DNA of 40,054 nt from Bacteroidia bacterium (GCA_030429955.1 JAUIGO010000025.1:1-40054); one strand, 5' to 3'; numbered from the stretch's first letter, positions 25,582 to 33,857 are shown. Notes: a model not told the origin generated them from the letters alone. Translations and numbers: made by a program.

Positions 25582-26958
25582 TTAAAATAGTAATAAGCCT
25601 AATACATAAACAACAATTCCAACAACCATTATTATTAACGTATAAGGCAAAATCTCTCTTGCCTTAAGTTTTGTAATGCCTAATAACGGTAAAGCCCAAA
25701 AAGGTTGAAGCATGTTGGTTATTTGGTCACCATAAGCTAATGCCATTATGGCTTTTGGCAAAGGGACTCCTAATTTTAAAGCAGACTCTATTACTATTGC
25801 CCCTTGAATTGCCCATTGACCTCCACCACTAGGTACAAAAATATTGACCAGTCCAGCGCTAAAAAATGTAAAGATTGGAAGCGTGGTTTCTGTCGCTATG
25901 GACACAAAGAAATCTGAAATCATGACAACCATTCCTGTACTTTTCATGATTCCCATAATGCCAAAATACAATGGGAACTGAATCAAAATACCTGAGGTGC
26001 CTTTAATGGCTTCTTCTAAAGCATTTAAAAAATTACTAAAGTTTTTATGTAAAATAATAGCTAAACTCAACATGAAAAAATTGAGCATATTAGGCGTAAT
26101 ATTCAAACTCAATAGGTTACTCCAATACTGATAGAAAAAAGCAACTAGGAGAATAACTCCAAATCCTATTCCAAGAATTTTAGAGAAATCCAACTTTTCT
26201 GCACCTTCAATATCTTTTAATGTATGGGTTTCTAAATTATAAGTTTGTAAATTAAAATTGGTTGGTTGTGTAGATTTAGCGATTTGTTTTAAAACAAAAG
26301 GAACAACTATAAGCAAAACACCAAACAAAACTAAATTCCACCAACTAAAAATGGTTTGGTCAAAACTTATACTTTCTGGAATCTGACTTAACATTTCTGG
26401 TGTTGAAACACCTTCCATAAAATTTAAAATGTGATTGCTTTCAGCCACTTTAATTGGAGCCGAACCACTAATACCTCCATGCCAGACCATAAAACCTATA
26501 TAGCCTGATGCTCCAACCAAAGGATAGTTAAGCGGAATGTTATTTTGTTGTGCATATTCACCTACTTTACGTGCTAAAATTGCACCAAAAATGAGTCCAA
26601 GTCCCCAATTTAAAAAAGATGCCAACATGGTTGTTATGCTCACCAAAACAACTGCACTTGTGGTGCTTGTTACGTTTTTAGAGAGTTTTACAATAAGGTT
26701 GTTTGCTGGTTTACTAAGTACGAGCACATGACCTAATACCAAAATGAGCATCATTTGATAGGCAAACACTAATAAGTCATTGTTCCAGATACCAGCTTCC
26801 CAAAACGATAATATGCTCAGTAAATGGTTTTCGTTATTTGAAGGCTCTGTTAAAAACAATGCCAAAAGTATAGTTAACAAAGTTAACAGAATGGCAATGG
26901 TAAAAGGTGATGGCAAATACCTTCTGAAAATGGTTTCTACAGTTCTGGTGATATTCAT
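25582..26958 (-). CDS. Short-chain fatty acid transporter family protein (AtoE-like)
   Basis: The 458-residue protein has about twelve membrane segments. RYLPSPFTIAILLTLLT at the start, FLNWGLGLIFGAILARKVG, MVWHGGISGSAP and NIFVPSGGGQWAIQGAI are the signature stretches of the AtoE family, which imports short-chain fatty acids such as acetoacetate or butyrate. The substrate here is inferred from the family only. No acetoacetate-CoA transferase genes are adjacent. It is cotranscribed with aat and separated from DUF3127 upstream by a strong terminator. Confidence 0.87.
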   Translation of the reverse strand: MNITRTVETIFRRYLPSPFTIAILLTLLTILLALFLTEPSNNENHLLSILSFWEAGIWNNDLLVFAYQMMLILVLGHVLVLSKPANNLIVKLSKNVTSTTSAVVLVSITTMLASFLNWGLGLIFGAILARKVGEYAQQNNIPLNYPLVGASGYIGFMVWHGGISGSAPIKVAESNHILNFMEGVSTPEMLSQIPESISFDQTIFSWWNLVLFGVLLIVVPFVLKQIAKSTQPTNFNLQTYNLETHTLKDIEGAEKLDFSKILGIGFGVILLVAFFYQYWSNLLSLNITPNMLNFFMLSLAIILHKNFSNFLNALEEAIKGTSGILIQFPLYFGIMGIMKSTGMVVMISDFFVSIATETTLPIFTFFSAGLVNIFVPSGGGQWAIQGAIVIESALKLGVPLPKAIMALAYGDQITNMLQPFWALPLLGITKLKAREILPYTLIIMVVGIVVYVLGLLLF

Positions 26959-26991
26959 GGATTGAAAATTACCAATTTTTAAAGCAATAAA

Positions 26992-27022
26992 AAAGCCTCA
27001 ACATGATTTATGTTGAGGCTTT
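26992..27022 (-). terminator. Intrinsic terminator after DUF3127
   Basis: A perfect 13-bp inverted repeat (26992-27004 with 27010-27022, 5-nt loop) is followed on the minus strand by six T residues. It ends the flavin reductase-DUF3127 transcript before the AtoE-type gene. Confidence 0.9.
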
Positions 27023-27043
27023 AAGTTTTGTTATAAAGTATTA

Positions 27044-27421
27044 TTAAAACGGTAAATCGTCGTGATCATCTTCGTTTAAATCTCCAGCTGGTTCAAAAGC
27101 ATCCATTGGTGGAACAGGTGGAATATCTCCATTTGAAGTGTCTTGTTGTAAAGCTTCAATACGCCATCCTTGAATAGAATTAAAATATTTCACTTCACCT
27201 TGAGGGTTTGTCCATTCCCTTCCTCTAAGGTTGATACTTATTTTTACTTGTTGACCAACTTGATAACTATCCAATAAATCGGTTTTATCTTGAACAAATT
27301 CAACCATAATGTGTTGTGGATATTGCTCTTCAGTTGTTACAACCACTTCTCTTTTACGAAAACCATTGGTTCCAAATGTTTGTGTTTCTCCAATTAATTT
27401 AATTCTTCCTTGTAATTCCAT
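27044..27421 (-). CDS. DUF3127 protein with SSB-like acidic C-terminal tip
   Basis: The 125-residue protein has an N-terminal beta-rich region (GRIKLIGETQTFGTNGFRKR, YPQHIMVEFVQDK, VKISINLRGREW) matching DUF3127, a Bacteroidetes family with an OB-fold-like look. The last 40 residues are a Pro/Gly/Asp linker ending in NEDDHDDLPF. That is very like the conserved DDDIPF tip by which single-stranded DNA-binding proteins recruit repair and replication partners. A role as an SSB-like protein is therefore reasonable but unproven. It lies 50 bp after the flavin reductase-like gene and before a terminator. Confidence 0.85.
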   Translation of the reverse strand: MELQGRIKLIGETQTFGTNGFRKREVVVTTEEQYPQHIMVEFVQDKTDLLDSYQVGQQVKISINLRGREWTNPQGEVKYFNSIQGWRIEALQQDTSNGDIPPVPPMDAFEPAGDLNEDDHDDLPF

Positions 27422-27471
27422 TCTAATCTATTTAAATCTTATTTCTGTTTGATATTTTTAAGTGCTTAAAG

Positions 27472-28341
27472 TTAACTTAATAATAGTTTTAATGCACTAT
27501 TAACATCGCCAAAACTTAGATAGTTTTTAGCAATTTTATGTTTTTCTCGATGTGTCATTTTTCTGATATTAGGATAATGCTCACTCACTTCATTCACAAA
27601 TTGTTCTATAATTTTCTTGTTAGGTAATGACTCCACATTGCCAAGCATACCTAAATCATTTCCAGTTAAAATCATACTATTTCTAACGCTTTCAGGCAAT
27701 GCATCAACACCAATACCAAGAGTTCTTAAAGGTTTAGGTATTTCAAAAAAACCTTTATTGGCTCTTGTGTAATAACTTCCGCCTGCTCTTGCTACCAAAT
27801 CCAAAGCTTCTTGGTTTATAGTTTCATCTGCATTTAAAACTTCTTCAGTAATGTGAAGTTTTACAACTTCGCAAACAACCAAATTTCCTGCTCCACCATT
27901 TTCTCCTAATGCAATAACTTCATTTACCTTACACTCAAACTGTACTGGTGATTCACCAACTCTAAAAGGTTTTACAAGGTCAGATTTTACCATGGTCAAT
28001 CCTGCTTTCTCAAACTCATTTACACCTTCTGGATATTCTGTACTGCTTAATGACGCTTGCTGAACAAGATCATAATTAACCACATTGATAACACATTCTT
28101 TAATTTGCTTTACATTTTCTAAAGTGTGCTTTGTTGTATTGTTGGTGACACGTCGTGCAGGTGAAAACACTAAAATTGGTGGATTTGCACTAAACACATT
28201 AAAAAAACTAAAAGGTGAAAGGTTTGGGTTTCCTTCAGCATCTATAGTACTTGCAAAGGCGATAGGCCTTGGTGCCACAGCACTTAATAATAGACCATGC
28301 AATTTTTGCACAGAAAGCTCTTTAGGTTCAAATGATGTCAT
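27472..28341 (-). CDS. Flavin reductase-like FMN-binding protein
   Basis: The 289-residue protein has a flavin reductase-like domain in its first 200 residues (LLSAVAPRPIAFASTIDAEG, LSPFSFFNVFSANPPILVFS, ESPVQFECKVNEVI). AGGSYYTRA lies at the end of the core. An additional C-terminal region of about 90 residues follows (NDLGMLGNVESLP, MTHREKHKIAKNYL). Such proteins bind FMN and reduce or use it for an unidentified substrate. The start is placed at the ATG at 28341; a TTG three codons upstream is less likely because TAACTTTG, a promoter-like box, follows closely. Confidence 0.88.
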   Translation of the reverse strand: MTSFEPKELSVQKLHGLLLSAVAPRPIAFASTIDAEGNPNLSPFSFFNVFSANPPILVFSPARRVTNNTTKHTLENVKQIKECVINVVNYDLVQQASLSSTEYPEGVNEFEKAGLTMVKSDLVKPFRVGESPVQFECKVNEVIALGENGGAGNLVVCEVVKLHITEEVLNADETINQEALDLVARAGGSYYTRANKGFFEIPKPLRTLGIGVDALPESVRNSMILTGNDLGMLGNVESLPNKKIIEQFVNEVSEHYPNIRKMTHREKHKIAKNYLSFGDVNSALKLLLS

Positions 28342-28357
28342 TAATAACAAGTTTGGG

Positions 28358-28365
28358 CAAAGTTA
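28358..28365 (-). promoter_or_regulatory. Candidate -7 box of the flavin reductase-DUF3127 unit
   Basis: TAACTTTG on the minus strand matches TAnnTTTG, 16 bp before the ATG at 28341. A TTG lies 14 bp upstream, closer than usual. Confidence 0.4.
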
Positions 28366-28463
28366 ACCATAATGAATTGCAACTAAAAACAGTTTTACTA
28401 ACAAGTTGCGCAATAATATTAACATAATTGCATTATATTTAAAATTGAAATTTTAATTCTTAA

Positions 28464-29624
28464 ATGCTAACCAAAAATCAAAATATTTTTCGATGGATCA
28501 TTGTGCTTTCGTCGTTTATCATTATTTCTTTAATTCTTTGGAACACCTACGATTTTTTTCAAAAGTTTAAACACGAAGAGCGAACCAAAATGCAAACTTG
28601 GTCTTTTGCTCAATCTGATTTCTTAGAAGGAATGAATGATTTAGAAGCTGATGTAAGTGGTTTGACTACTCAAGTTATGGAAACCAACACTACTACTCCA
28701 ATGATTTTAGTTAATGATGAAGGCAAAATATTCAACATTAGAAATATTGACACTACAAATATTAGAAACCCTCAAGCGTATTTAGAAAAACTTAAAGTGA
28801 GGTTTGAAAAAGAAAATAAACCGATTGAAGTTAGATATAAAGACACAATTTTTGGAACCATTGTTTATGGTAATTCTGAACTACTAAATAAACTTAAATA
28901 CTACCCTTTAGCACTTATTCTTATCATTATATTATTTGCAGCTGTAGCTTACTTTTTTTATCGAAGTACCAAAGTAGCAGCTCAAAATAAACTATGGACA
29001 GGAATGGCAAAGGAAACAGCGCATCAAATTGGCACACCTTTATCATCAATGGTTGGTTGGACTGAAATTTTACGCTCTGAAAATGTAAATCCAGACTATT
29101 TAAAAGAAATTGAAAAAGACATTAAAAGACTGCAAACCATTACTGATCGATTTAGCAAAATAGGATCAGTACCAACACTTGATAAAGTTGATATTATTTC
29201 AGCAACTCAAGATACTTATGATTATTTAAAAGCACGTTCATCAAAACTCATTGACTTTGAAATTGAGGCTCCAGACAACCCTCTTTACGTAAATTTGAAT
29301 GCCCAATTATACAGTTGGACTATTGAGAATTTGGTGAAAAATGCCATTGATGCCATGAAAGGCAAAGGGCAGCTAAAAATTACAGTTACAAATTCTGATA
29401 AAAATGTTTACGTACAAGTAACTGATTCTGGAAAAGGAATCCCAAAAGCGCGTTTTAAAAAAATATTTGAACCAGGATATACAAGTAAAAAAAGAGGTTG
29501 GGGATTGGGCTTATCGCTTTCCAGACGTATTATTGAAGATTACCATCAAGGAAAAATTAAAGTATTACACTCTGAACTTAATAAAGGAACAACAATTCAA
29601 ATTTCATTAAAAATAATAGCTTAA
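28464..29624 (+). CDS. Sensor histidine kinase (orphan)
   Basis: The 386-residue membrane kinase has two membrane segments (WIIVLSSFIIISLILW and YYPLALILIIILFAAVAYFF) around an extracytoplasmic sensor domain of about 115 residues. The H box is AKETAHQIGTPLSSM near residue 190. The N box is ENLVKNAIDAM, with G boxes DSGKGIP and GWGLGLSLSRRI. No response regulator is adjacent, so the partner must be elsewhere. The short spacing from membrane helix to H box and the absence of HAMP are notable. It is followed after 10 bp by a zinc-ribbon membrane protein. Confidence 0.93.
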   Translation: MLTKNQNIFRWIIVLSSFIIISLILWNTYDFFQKFKHEERTKMQTWSFAQSDFLEGMNDLEADVSGLTTQVMETNTTTPMILVNDEGKIFNIRNIDTTNIRNPQAYLEKLKVRFEKENKPIEVRYKDTIFGTIVYGNSELLNKLKYYPLALILIIILFAAVAYFFYRSTKVAAQNKLWTGMAKETAHQIGTPLSSMVGWTEILRSENVNPDYLKEIEKDIKRLQTITDRFSKIGSVPTLDKVDIISATQDTYDYLKARSSKLIDFEIEAPDNPLYVNLNAQLYSWTIENLVKNAIDAMKGKGQLKITVTNSDKNVYVQVTDSGKGIPKARFKKIFEPGYTSKKRGWGLGLSLSRRIIEDYHQGKIKVLHSELNKGTTIQISLKIIA

Positions 29625-29634
29625 TCATTAACAA

Positions 29635-29985
29635 ATGAAAAAGCAATATATCACATTAAAAACCGTAAAATTAAACAACAATTGTCCTGAATGCTACTCA
29701 AACGATGGGCTTAAACTATCTTTTGAGCAAGAGTTTGTTGAAACTAATCTTTATAAGTCTATTACCAATAATACAAAGCATCATTTATATTGCACTACTT
29801 GCAACACAGCTATATATCCTGTGAGATGGACTGATGAAATTGATCGTATTGTTGATTATCACAAAAAAACCTTTGAACCAAAACCCAAATCAATAAAACT
29901 TAAAAAAAGAGCTTGGATAATTTTCGCAACCATAGATATTATAATACTCTTGATAATACTCTATATCTTTGGTGTTTTTAATTAA
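29635..29985 (+). CDS. Zinc-ribbon protein with C-terminal membrane anchor
   Basis: The 116-residue protein has two CxxC pairs (NCPECYSN and YCTTCNTA) about 40 residues apart, which should bind one zinc. They are followed by a charged stretch and a single C-terminal membrane helix (AWIIFATIDIIILLIILYIF). The zinc domain would face the cytoplasm if the protein is tail-anchored. I recognise no named family. It lies 10 bp after the histidine kinase and may be cotranscribed with it. The stop overlaps the convergent HIT gene by 4 bp. Confidence 0.75.
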   Translation: MKKQYITLKTVKLNNNCPECYSNDGLKLSFEQEFVETNLYKSITNNTKHHLYCTTCNTAIYPVRWTDEIDRIVDYHKKTFEPKPKSIKLKKRAWIIFATIDIIILLIILYIFGVFN

Positions 29986-30377
29986 AAATCAATGTGGCTT
30001 GCAATGGCTTTGGCAGTAGCCTCAAATTCTTCAGGAGTCAGCTTTTCTTTTGAAATAAAACGAGCATCATCCATTGAATTTAACGGAATTAAATGTACGT
30101 GAGCATGAGGCACCTCAAGACCTATAACAGTCATCCCAACTCGTTTGCAAGGAATTGTCTTTTTAATCGCAATAGCAACCGATCTAGAAAATGCCATTAA
30201 ATTACTATATGTTTCTTTATCTAAATCAAAAATTTTATCAACCTCAACTTTTGGTATACAAAGCGTGTGACCTTTGGCATTTGGATTAATATCTAGAAAG
30301 GCCAAAAAATCATTAGTTTCAGCTACTTTATAGCAAGGGATTTCTTTGTTGATTATTTTAGTGAAAATGGTTGCCAT
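29982..30377 (-). CDS. HIT family protein
   Basis: The 131-residue histidine-triad protein has HAHVHLIPL near residue 95, the catalytic HxHxHxx motif. FLDINPNAKGHTLCIPKVEV near residue 30 is the nucleotide-binding region. Members hydrolyse nucleotide phosphoramidates or AMP-linked compounds. The start overlaps the greA stop (TAATG), so it is coupled to greA, a pairing common in Bacteroidetes. Confidence 0.94.
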   Translation of the reverse strand: MATIFTKIINKEIPCYKVAETNDFLAFLDINPNAKGHTLCIPKVEVDKIFDLDKETYSNLMAFSRSVAIAIKKTIPCKRVGMTVIGLEVPHAHVHLIPLNSMDDARFISKEKLTPEEFEATAKAIASHIDF

Positions 30378-30853
30378 TATGCTCTGGATATTTCTAAAAT
30401 ATCAAATTTCATTACGCCATTAGGCACCTTTATTTCTGCAACTTCACCAACAGATTTACCAAGTAACCCTTTTCCAATAGGTGAGTTTACAGATATTTTT
30501 CCTGAAGCCAAATCAGCTTCGCCATCTGCAACCAAAGTGTACGTCATTTCCATACCATTGGTTTGGTTTTTTATTTTAACTTTAGACAGTACAAGTGCTT
30601 TAGATGTATCCAATTGTGACTCATCAATCAATCTTGCTCCTGCTAAAACTTCTTCTAATTTGGCAATTTTCATTTCTAGCATGCCTTGGGCTTCCTTTGC
30701 AGCATCATATTCAGCATTTTCACTCAAATCACCTTTATCTCTAGCATCTGCAATAGCTTGTGATGCTTTTGGACGTTCTATATCTTTGAGTTGTCTTAAC
30801 TCATCTCGTAATTTTTTTAACCCTTCCGCAGTGTAATAAGATACGTTACTCAT
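30377..30853 (-). CDS. greA: Transcription elongation factor GreA
   Basis: The 158-residue factor stimulates RNA cleavage by backtracked RNA polymerase. It has the N-terminal coiled coil with the acidic tip DARDKGDLSENAEYDAAKEA around residue 45. The C-terminal FKBP-like domain ends in SPIGKGLLGKSVGEVAEIKV. It is first of the greA-HIT operon. A promoter box and a terminator-like hairpin lie in its leader at 30893-30932. Confidence 0.96.
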   Translation of the reverse strand: MSNVSYYTAEGLKKLRDELRQLKDIERPKASQAIADARDKGDLSENAEYDAAKEAQGMLEMKIAKLEEVLAGARLIDESQLDTSKALVLSKVKIKNQTNGMEMTYTLVADGEADLASGKISVNSPIGKGLLGKSVGEVAEIKVPNGVMKFDILEISRA

Positions 30854-30894
30854 AACTTCATCGTTTAATTAGTATGTGCTTGGTCTATAAACAC

Positions 30895-30918
30895 AAAAAA
30901 TCCCGTTTTCACGAGATT
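30895..30918 (-). terminator. Terminator-like hairpin in the greA leader
   Basis: On the minus strand AATCTCG, TGAAAA, CGGGATT forms a 7-bp stem with one G-T pair, followed by a six-T run. It lies upstream of greA with no minus-strand gene before it. It may be a leader attenuator or a 5' stabilising structure. Confidence 0.55.
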
Positions 30919-30924
30919 GTATGA

Positions 30925-30932
30925 CAAATATA
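30925..30932 (-). promoter_or_regulatory. Candidate -7 box of greA
   Basis: TATATTTG on the minus strand matches TAnnTTTG. It predicts transcription starting right at the base of the leader hairpin. A TTG lies 15 bp upstream. Confidence 0.5.
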
Positions 30933-30983
30933 CAAAATTATTAGTTTCAAGTGTGTATTATTGTAAATTGAAAACAAAATTTT

Positions 30984-31418
30984 ATGATAAAAAAGATTGC
31001 TTTTATTTCTTTTATAACATTGACTTTTATTGGTTGTAGCAGAAACGATGATAACAATAACAACTGCAATTTTTTGCTAAATGTTGGTGTGAGTAGAGGT
31101 TTAAATTTAAACTTCCCTGAGTATGGCGATTTGAACTTCATCAGCAATCCTGTTTATGTTCCTGGTGAAGGAAATGGTGGACTTATAGTGACCAACACTG
31201 GAACAGGTTTTGTGGCTTTTGATGCTGCAGATCCAAACCACCAGCCAAATAGCTGCTCTATTTTAACTATTTCTGGATTAGAAGGTGTTTGTGGTTGTAC
31301 TGATGCTAATAAATACAGTTTGTTTACAGGACAACCCCTTGAAAACTCAGAATTGCGTTGTGGCTTAAAAGCGTATCGTGCTGAGCTTAATGGTGATATT
31401 CTATTTATTTCAAATTAA
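30984..31418 (+). CDS. Rieske-like lipoprotein with degenerate cluster motifs
   Basis: The 144-residue protein has a lipoprotein signal peptide (MIKKIAFISFITLTFIGC, Cys 18). The mature part follows the order of strands of a Rieske domain. FDAADPNHQPNSC stands where the first CxH ligand box should be, VCGCTDANKYSLFTGQP where the CxxH box should be, and the end reads LKAYRAELNGDILFISN. The required Cys-His pairs are not complete, so it probably does not hold a 2Fe-2S cluster. Similar lipoproteins are common in flavobacteria and have no known role. Four cysteines in the mature domain could form disulfides instead. It is a single gene ending in a terminator shared with the TonB receptor. Confidence 0.7.
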   Translation: MIKKIAFISFITLTFIGCSRNDDNNNNCNFLLNVGVSRGLNLNFPEYGDLNFISNPVYVPGEGNGGLIVTNTGTGFVAFDAADPNHQPNSCSILTISGLEGVCGCTDANKYSLFTGQPLENSELRCGLKAYRAELNGDILFISN

Positions 31419-31419
31419 A

Positions 31420-31445
31420 AAAGCGACCCTTATAAAAGTCGCTTT
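31420..31445. terminator. Bidirectional terminator
   Basis: An 8-bp inverted repeat (31420-31427 with 31438-31445) with A-rich and T-rich flanks lies between the converging Rieske-like lipoprotein and TonB receptor genes. Confidence 0.8.
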
Positions 31446-31469
31446 CTTTACTAAAATCAAATTATAGAA

Positions 31470-33716
31470 TTAAAATTTCAATGTAGCACCAATTAAAAAA
31501 TTAGTTGTTGCTTGTGGATAAAACCCAGCACCTTCAATGGTTGTTGTTTCTCCTGGATTGGACCAAGTATCATCATAGGTGTAGTAATAGCCATTAGAGA
31601 TATACTTTTCTCCAAAAATGTTATTTACTAAGGCACTTAATACGATTGAATTAAATACAGATTTTGGTTTCAATTCATAGGTAACATTAAAGTCATTTAC
31701 AAAATAGCTGTCTAATTTTGAAGCCTCAGAATCTGTATTGCCCATAAATTGTTCTCCAACATATTTGCTCAAAAATGATAATTGAATGTTTGACTTTGGT
31801 TGAAATACTAAAGCATTAGCTGCAATAAATTCAGGTGAAAAAGAAATGTTGGTTTTACCTAAGTTCTCTAAAACACCATCTCTCTGAAAAAACGTTTCTT
31901 TATTTTTATTGGAACTTACAGTAAAATTTGGCTGAATGGCAAACTGATTAGAAATTTGAATAGCAGCTTCAACTTCAAGTCCTAATCGGTAACTATCTCC
32001 GCTATTGTCACGTAAAGGGCTTCCAACATCATCCAAAGCACCTGTTAGTACCAACTGCTCATTATACAGCATGTAGTACAAATTAGTGTTAATTCTAAAT
32101 TTGTTTGAGTTGTGTCTCCAGCCCAATTCAAAATCATTAAGCTGTTCGGGTTTTATATTGGCATTGTTTTCTAAATCATCTCTATTTGGCTCTCTGTTGG
32201 CTCTAGCATAAGAAAAATACAAGCTGTTATTGTTATTTAACTTATAGGTTATTCCAGCTTTAGGATTGAAAAAATTAAAGTTTTTATCCACTAAAAATTC
32301 AATCACATCTGAGTTTGTTCCTGTGGTTTTATAGTTAACGTGTCTGGTTTGCAAGTCGGCAAACAAACTAATTTTATCATTAACACGATAAGTTCCTTTT
32401 GCAAAAAAACTCAGGTCTGTTTTTGTGCCATTTCCGTTGTAATAACGATCTCTTATTTGGCTATCACTTGCATATTTTGCCCAAATGATTTCTCCAAAAT
32501 GATCTCCAGAATAGGTGCTATATGAACCTCCAAATGTAGAATTAAAAACATTATCCTTATAATTTGCACTTGCATTAATAACATAAAAGTCATTGTCTAA
32601 CCAACGACGTCTTATTAAATCTGTAGTATTTATAGTTTCGCCTCCAATGGTGATTTCTTCTAAGTTATAATCTGCAAAGTCTTCGTCTTCTTTATATTGT
32701 TCAAAAAAGCCTTCACCATGTGTAAAATTCAATGCTAGATTTGTAGACCAATTATTGTTGAAGCGTTCATTCCAATGCAATTGGTAATGGTTTTGCTTGT
32801 AATTATCAACCTCGTTATCATAAAACTGAACATCTCCATTCTCATCAGTGTACATTCCAGCAGTGTTAAAGGTTCTGTCATTTTCCAGTAAATCTAAATC
32901 CTCCAAACCATTCCAAGATTGATAGGTGATTTCATGACCACTGAATGTAATGGCTTTAATGAGTGTGTTATCATCAACATAACTTCCTTGAAGAAAATAT
33001 GATTTTAAGTTTGAAGAAGCTCTGTCTATATAACCATCGGATTGTATTTGTGATAAACGCCCAGCAAATTCAATGCTTCGACTGTGCTCAGCATCCAAAA
33101 CGTTTCCTGTGCTAAATTTCACATTATGTTTTCTGGTGTTATAGCTTCCAAAGGTGTTAGAAATTTCAGCATTCGCTTTTTCTGAAATGGCATCAGTTAA
33201 AATATTGATACTTGCGCCAAAAGCACCTGAACCATTTGTTGATGTACCAACACCTCGTTGTAATTGCAAGCTTTCAACTGAGGATGAAAAATCGCCTAAA
33301 TTAACCCAAAACGTTCCTAAAGATTCGGCATCATTATAGGGAATTCCGTTAATGGTAATATTAGTAGATTGTGCACTGACACCGCGAACACGAATTCCTG
33401 TATAACCAACGCCAGCTCCAGCATCAGAAGTGGTTACAACTGATGGCAAGTAGTTTAAAAGAATTGGTAAATCTTGACCTAGGTTACGTTTTTCAAGTTG
33501 TTCTTTGGTAACGTTTGAATGTGTTATTGGTGATGTGGCATTAACACGAACAGCTTTGACTAGTACTTCGTCTAATGTTTCTGTTTTGGTTGAATCTTGT
33601 TGTGTTTCTTGAGCAAAACTTATTGTGACAAGTAAAAAAGAAAAGTAAAAAAGAAATTGCTTTGTAAGACTTCTCGACTGCGCTCGAAGTGACAAAAAAG
33701 AGAGTACATTTTTCAT
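31470..33716 (-). CDS. TonB-dependent receptor under TPP riboswitch (likely thiamine uptake)
   Basis: The 748-residue outer-membrane receptor starts at the ATG at 33716. A signal peptide ends at FLLVTISFAQ, then comes a TonB box-like region (TLDEVLVKAVR). The plug domain follows (LGQDLPILLNYLPSVVTTS, GIRVRGVSAQSTNITINGIP, QRGVGTSTNGSGAFGASINI), then a 22-strand-type barrel ending in a C-terminal Phe (FLIGATLKF). The leader carries a TPP riboswitch, which points to thiamine or a precursor as ligand, as predicted for riboswitch-controlled receptors of Bacteroidetes. There is no SusD partner. The N-terminus contains LSLRAQSRSL, encoded by a REP-like hairpin, so the signal peptide is about 18 residues longer than needed. 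Confidence 0.92.
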   Translation of the reverse strand: MKNVLSFLSLRAQSRSLTKQFLFYFSFLLVTISFAQETQQDSTKTETLDEVLVKAVRVNATSPITHSNVTKEQLEKRNLGQDLPILLNYLPSVVTTSDAGAGVGYTGIRVRGVSAQSTNITINGIPYNDAESLGTFWVNLGDFSSSVESLQLQRGVGTSTNGSGAFGASINILTDAISEKANAEISNTFGSYNTRKHNVKFSTGNVLDAEHSRSIEFAGRLSQIQSDGYIDRASSNLKSYFLQGSYVDDNTLIKAITFSGHEITYQSWNGLEDLDLLENDRTFNTAGMYTDENGDVQFYDNEVDNYKQNHYQLHWNERFNNNWSTNLALNFTHGEGFFEQYKEDEDFADYNLEEITIGGETINTTDLIRRRWLDNDFYVINASANYKDNVFNSTFGGSYSTYSGDHFGEIIWAKYASDSQIRDRYYNGNGTKTDLSFFAKGTYRVNDKISLFADLQTRHVNYKTTGTNSDVIEFLVDKNFNFFNPKAGITYKLNNNNSLYFSYARANREPNRDDLENNANIKPEQLNDFELGWRHNSNKFRINTNLYYMLYNEQLVLTGALDDVGSPLRDNSGDSYRLGLEVEAAIQISNQFAIQPNFTVSSNKNKETFFQRDGVLENLGKTNISFSPEFIAANALVFQPKSNIQLSFLSKYVGEQFMGNTDSEASKLDSYFVNDFNVTYELKPKSVFNSIVLSALVNNIFGEKYISNGYYYTYDDTWSNPGETTTIEGAGFYPQATTNFLIGATLKF
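33669..33690 (-). repeat. REP-like hairpin inside the receptor signal-peptide region
   Basis: A 22-nt element on the minus strand has 5-bp arms ACTTC/GAAGT around a GAGC-GCAG-TCGA core. It is read in frame as part of LSLRAQSRSL. It has the same core as the element in leuS. Confidence 0.8.
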
Positions 33717-33828
33717 TACGATTAAAACTATAATCGAATAAAAAGAGGTCATTATTCTTGGTTAATTGATTGTTTTACCTTGAGCTTTATACGAAAAATC
33801 ATGCTTGATGAATCTAATCGCACTCGCT

Positions 33829-33850
33829 AAAAATGTCTACTAGACTTTTT
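33829..33850 (-). terminator. Possible expression-platform hairpin of the riboswitch
   Basis: On the minus strand AAAAAGTCT, AGT, AGAC, A, TTTTT makes a weak A-T-rich hairpin ending in Ts, just after the TPP aptamer. It could be the switching terminator. Confidence 0.4.
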
Positions 33851-33857
33851 CTTGACG

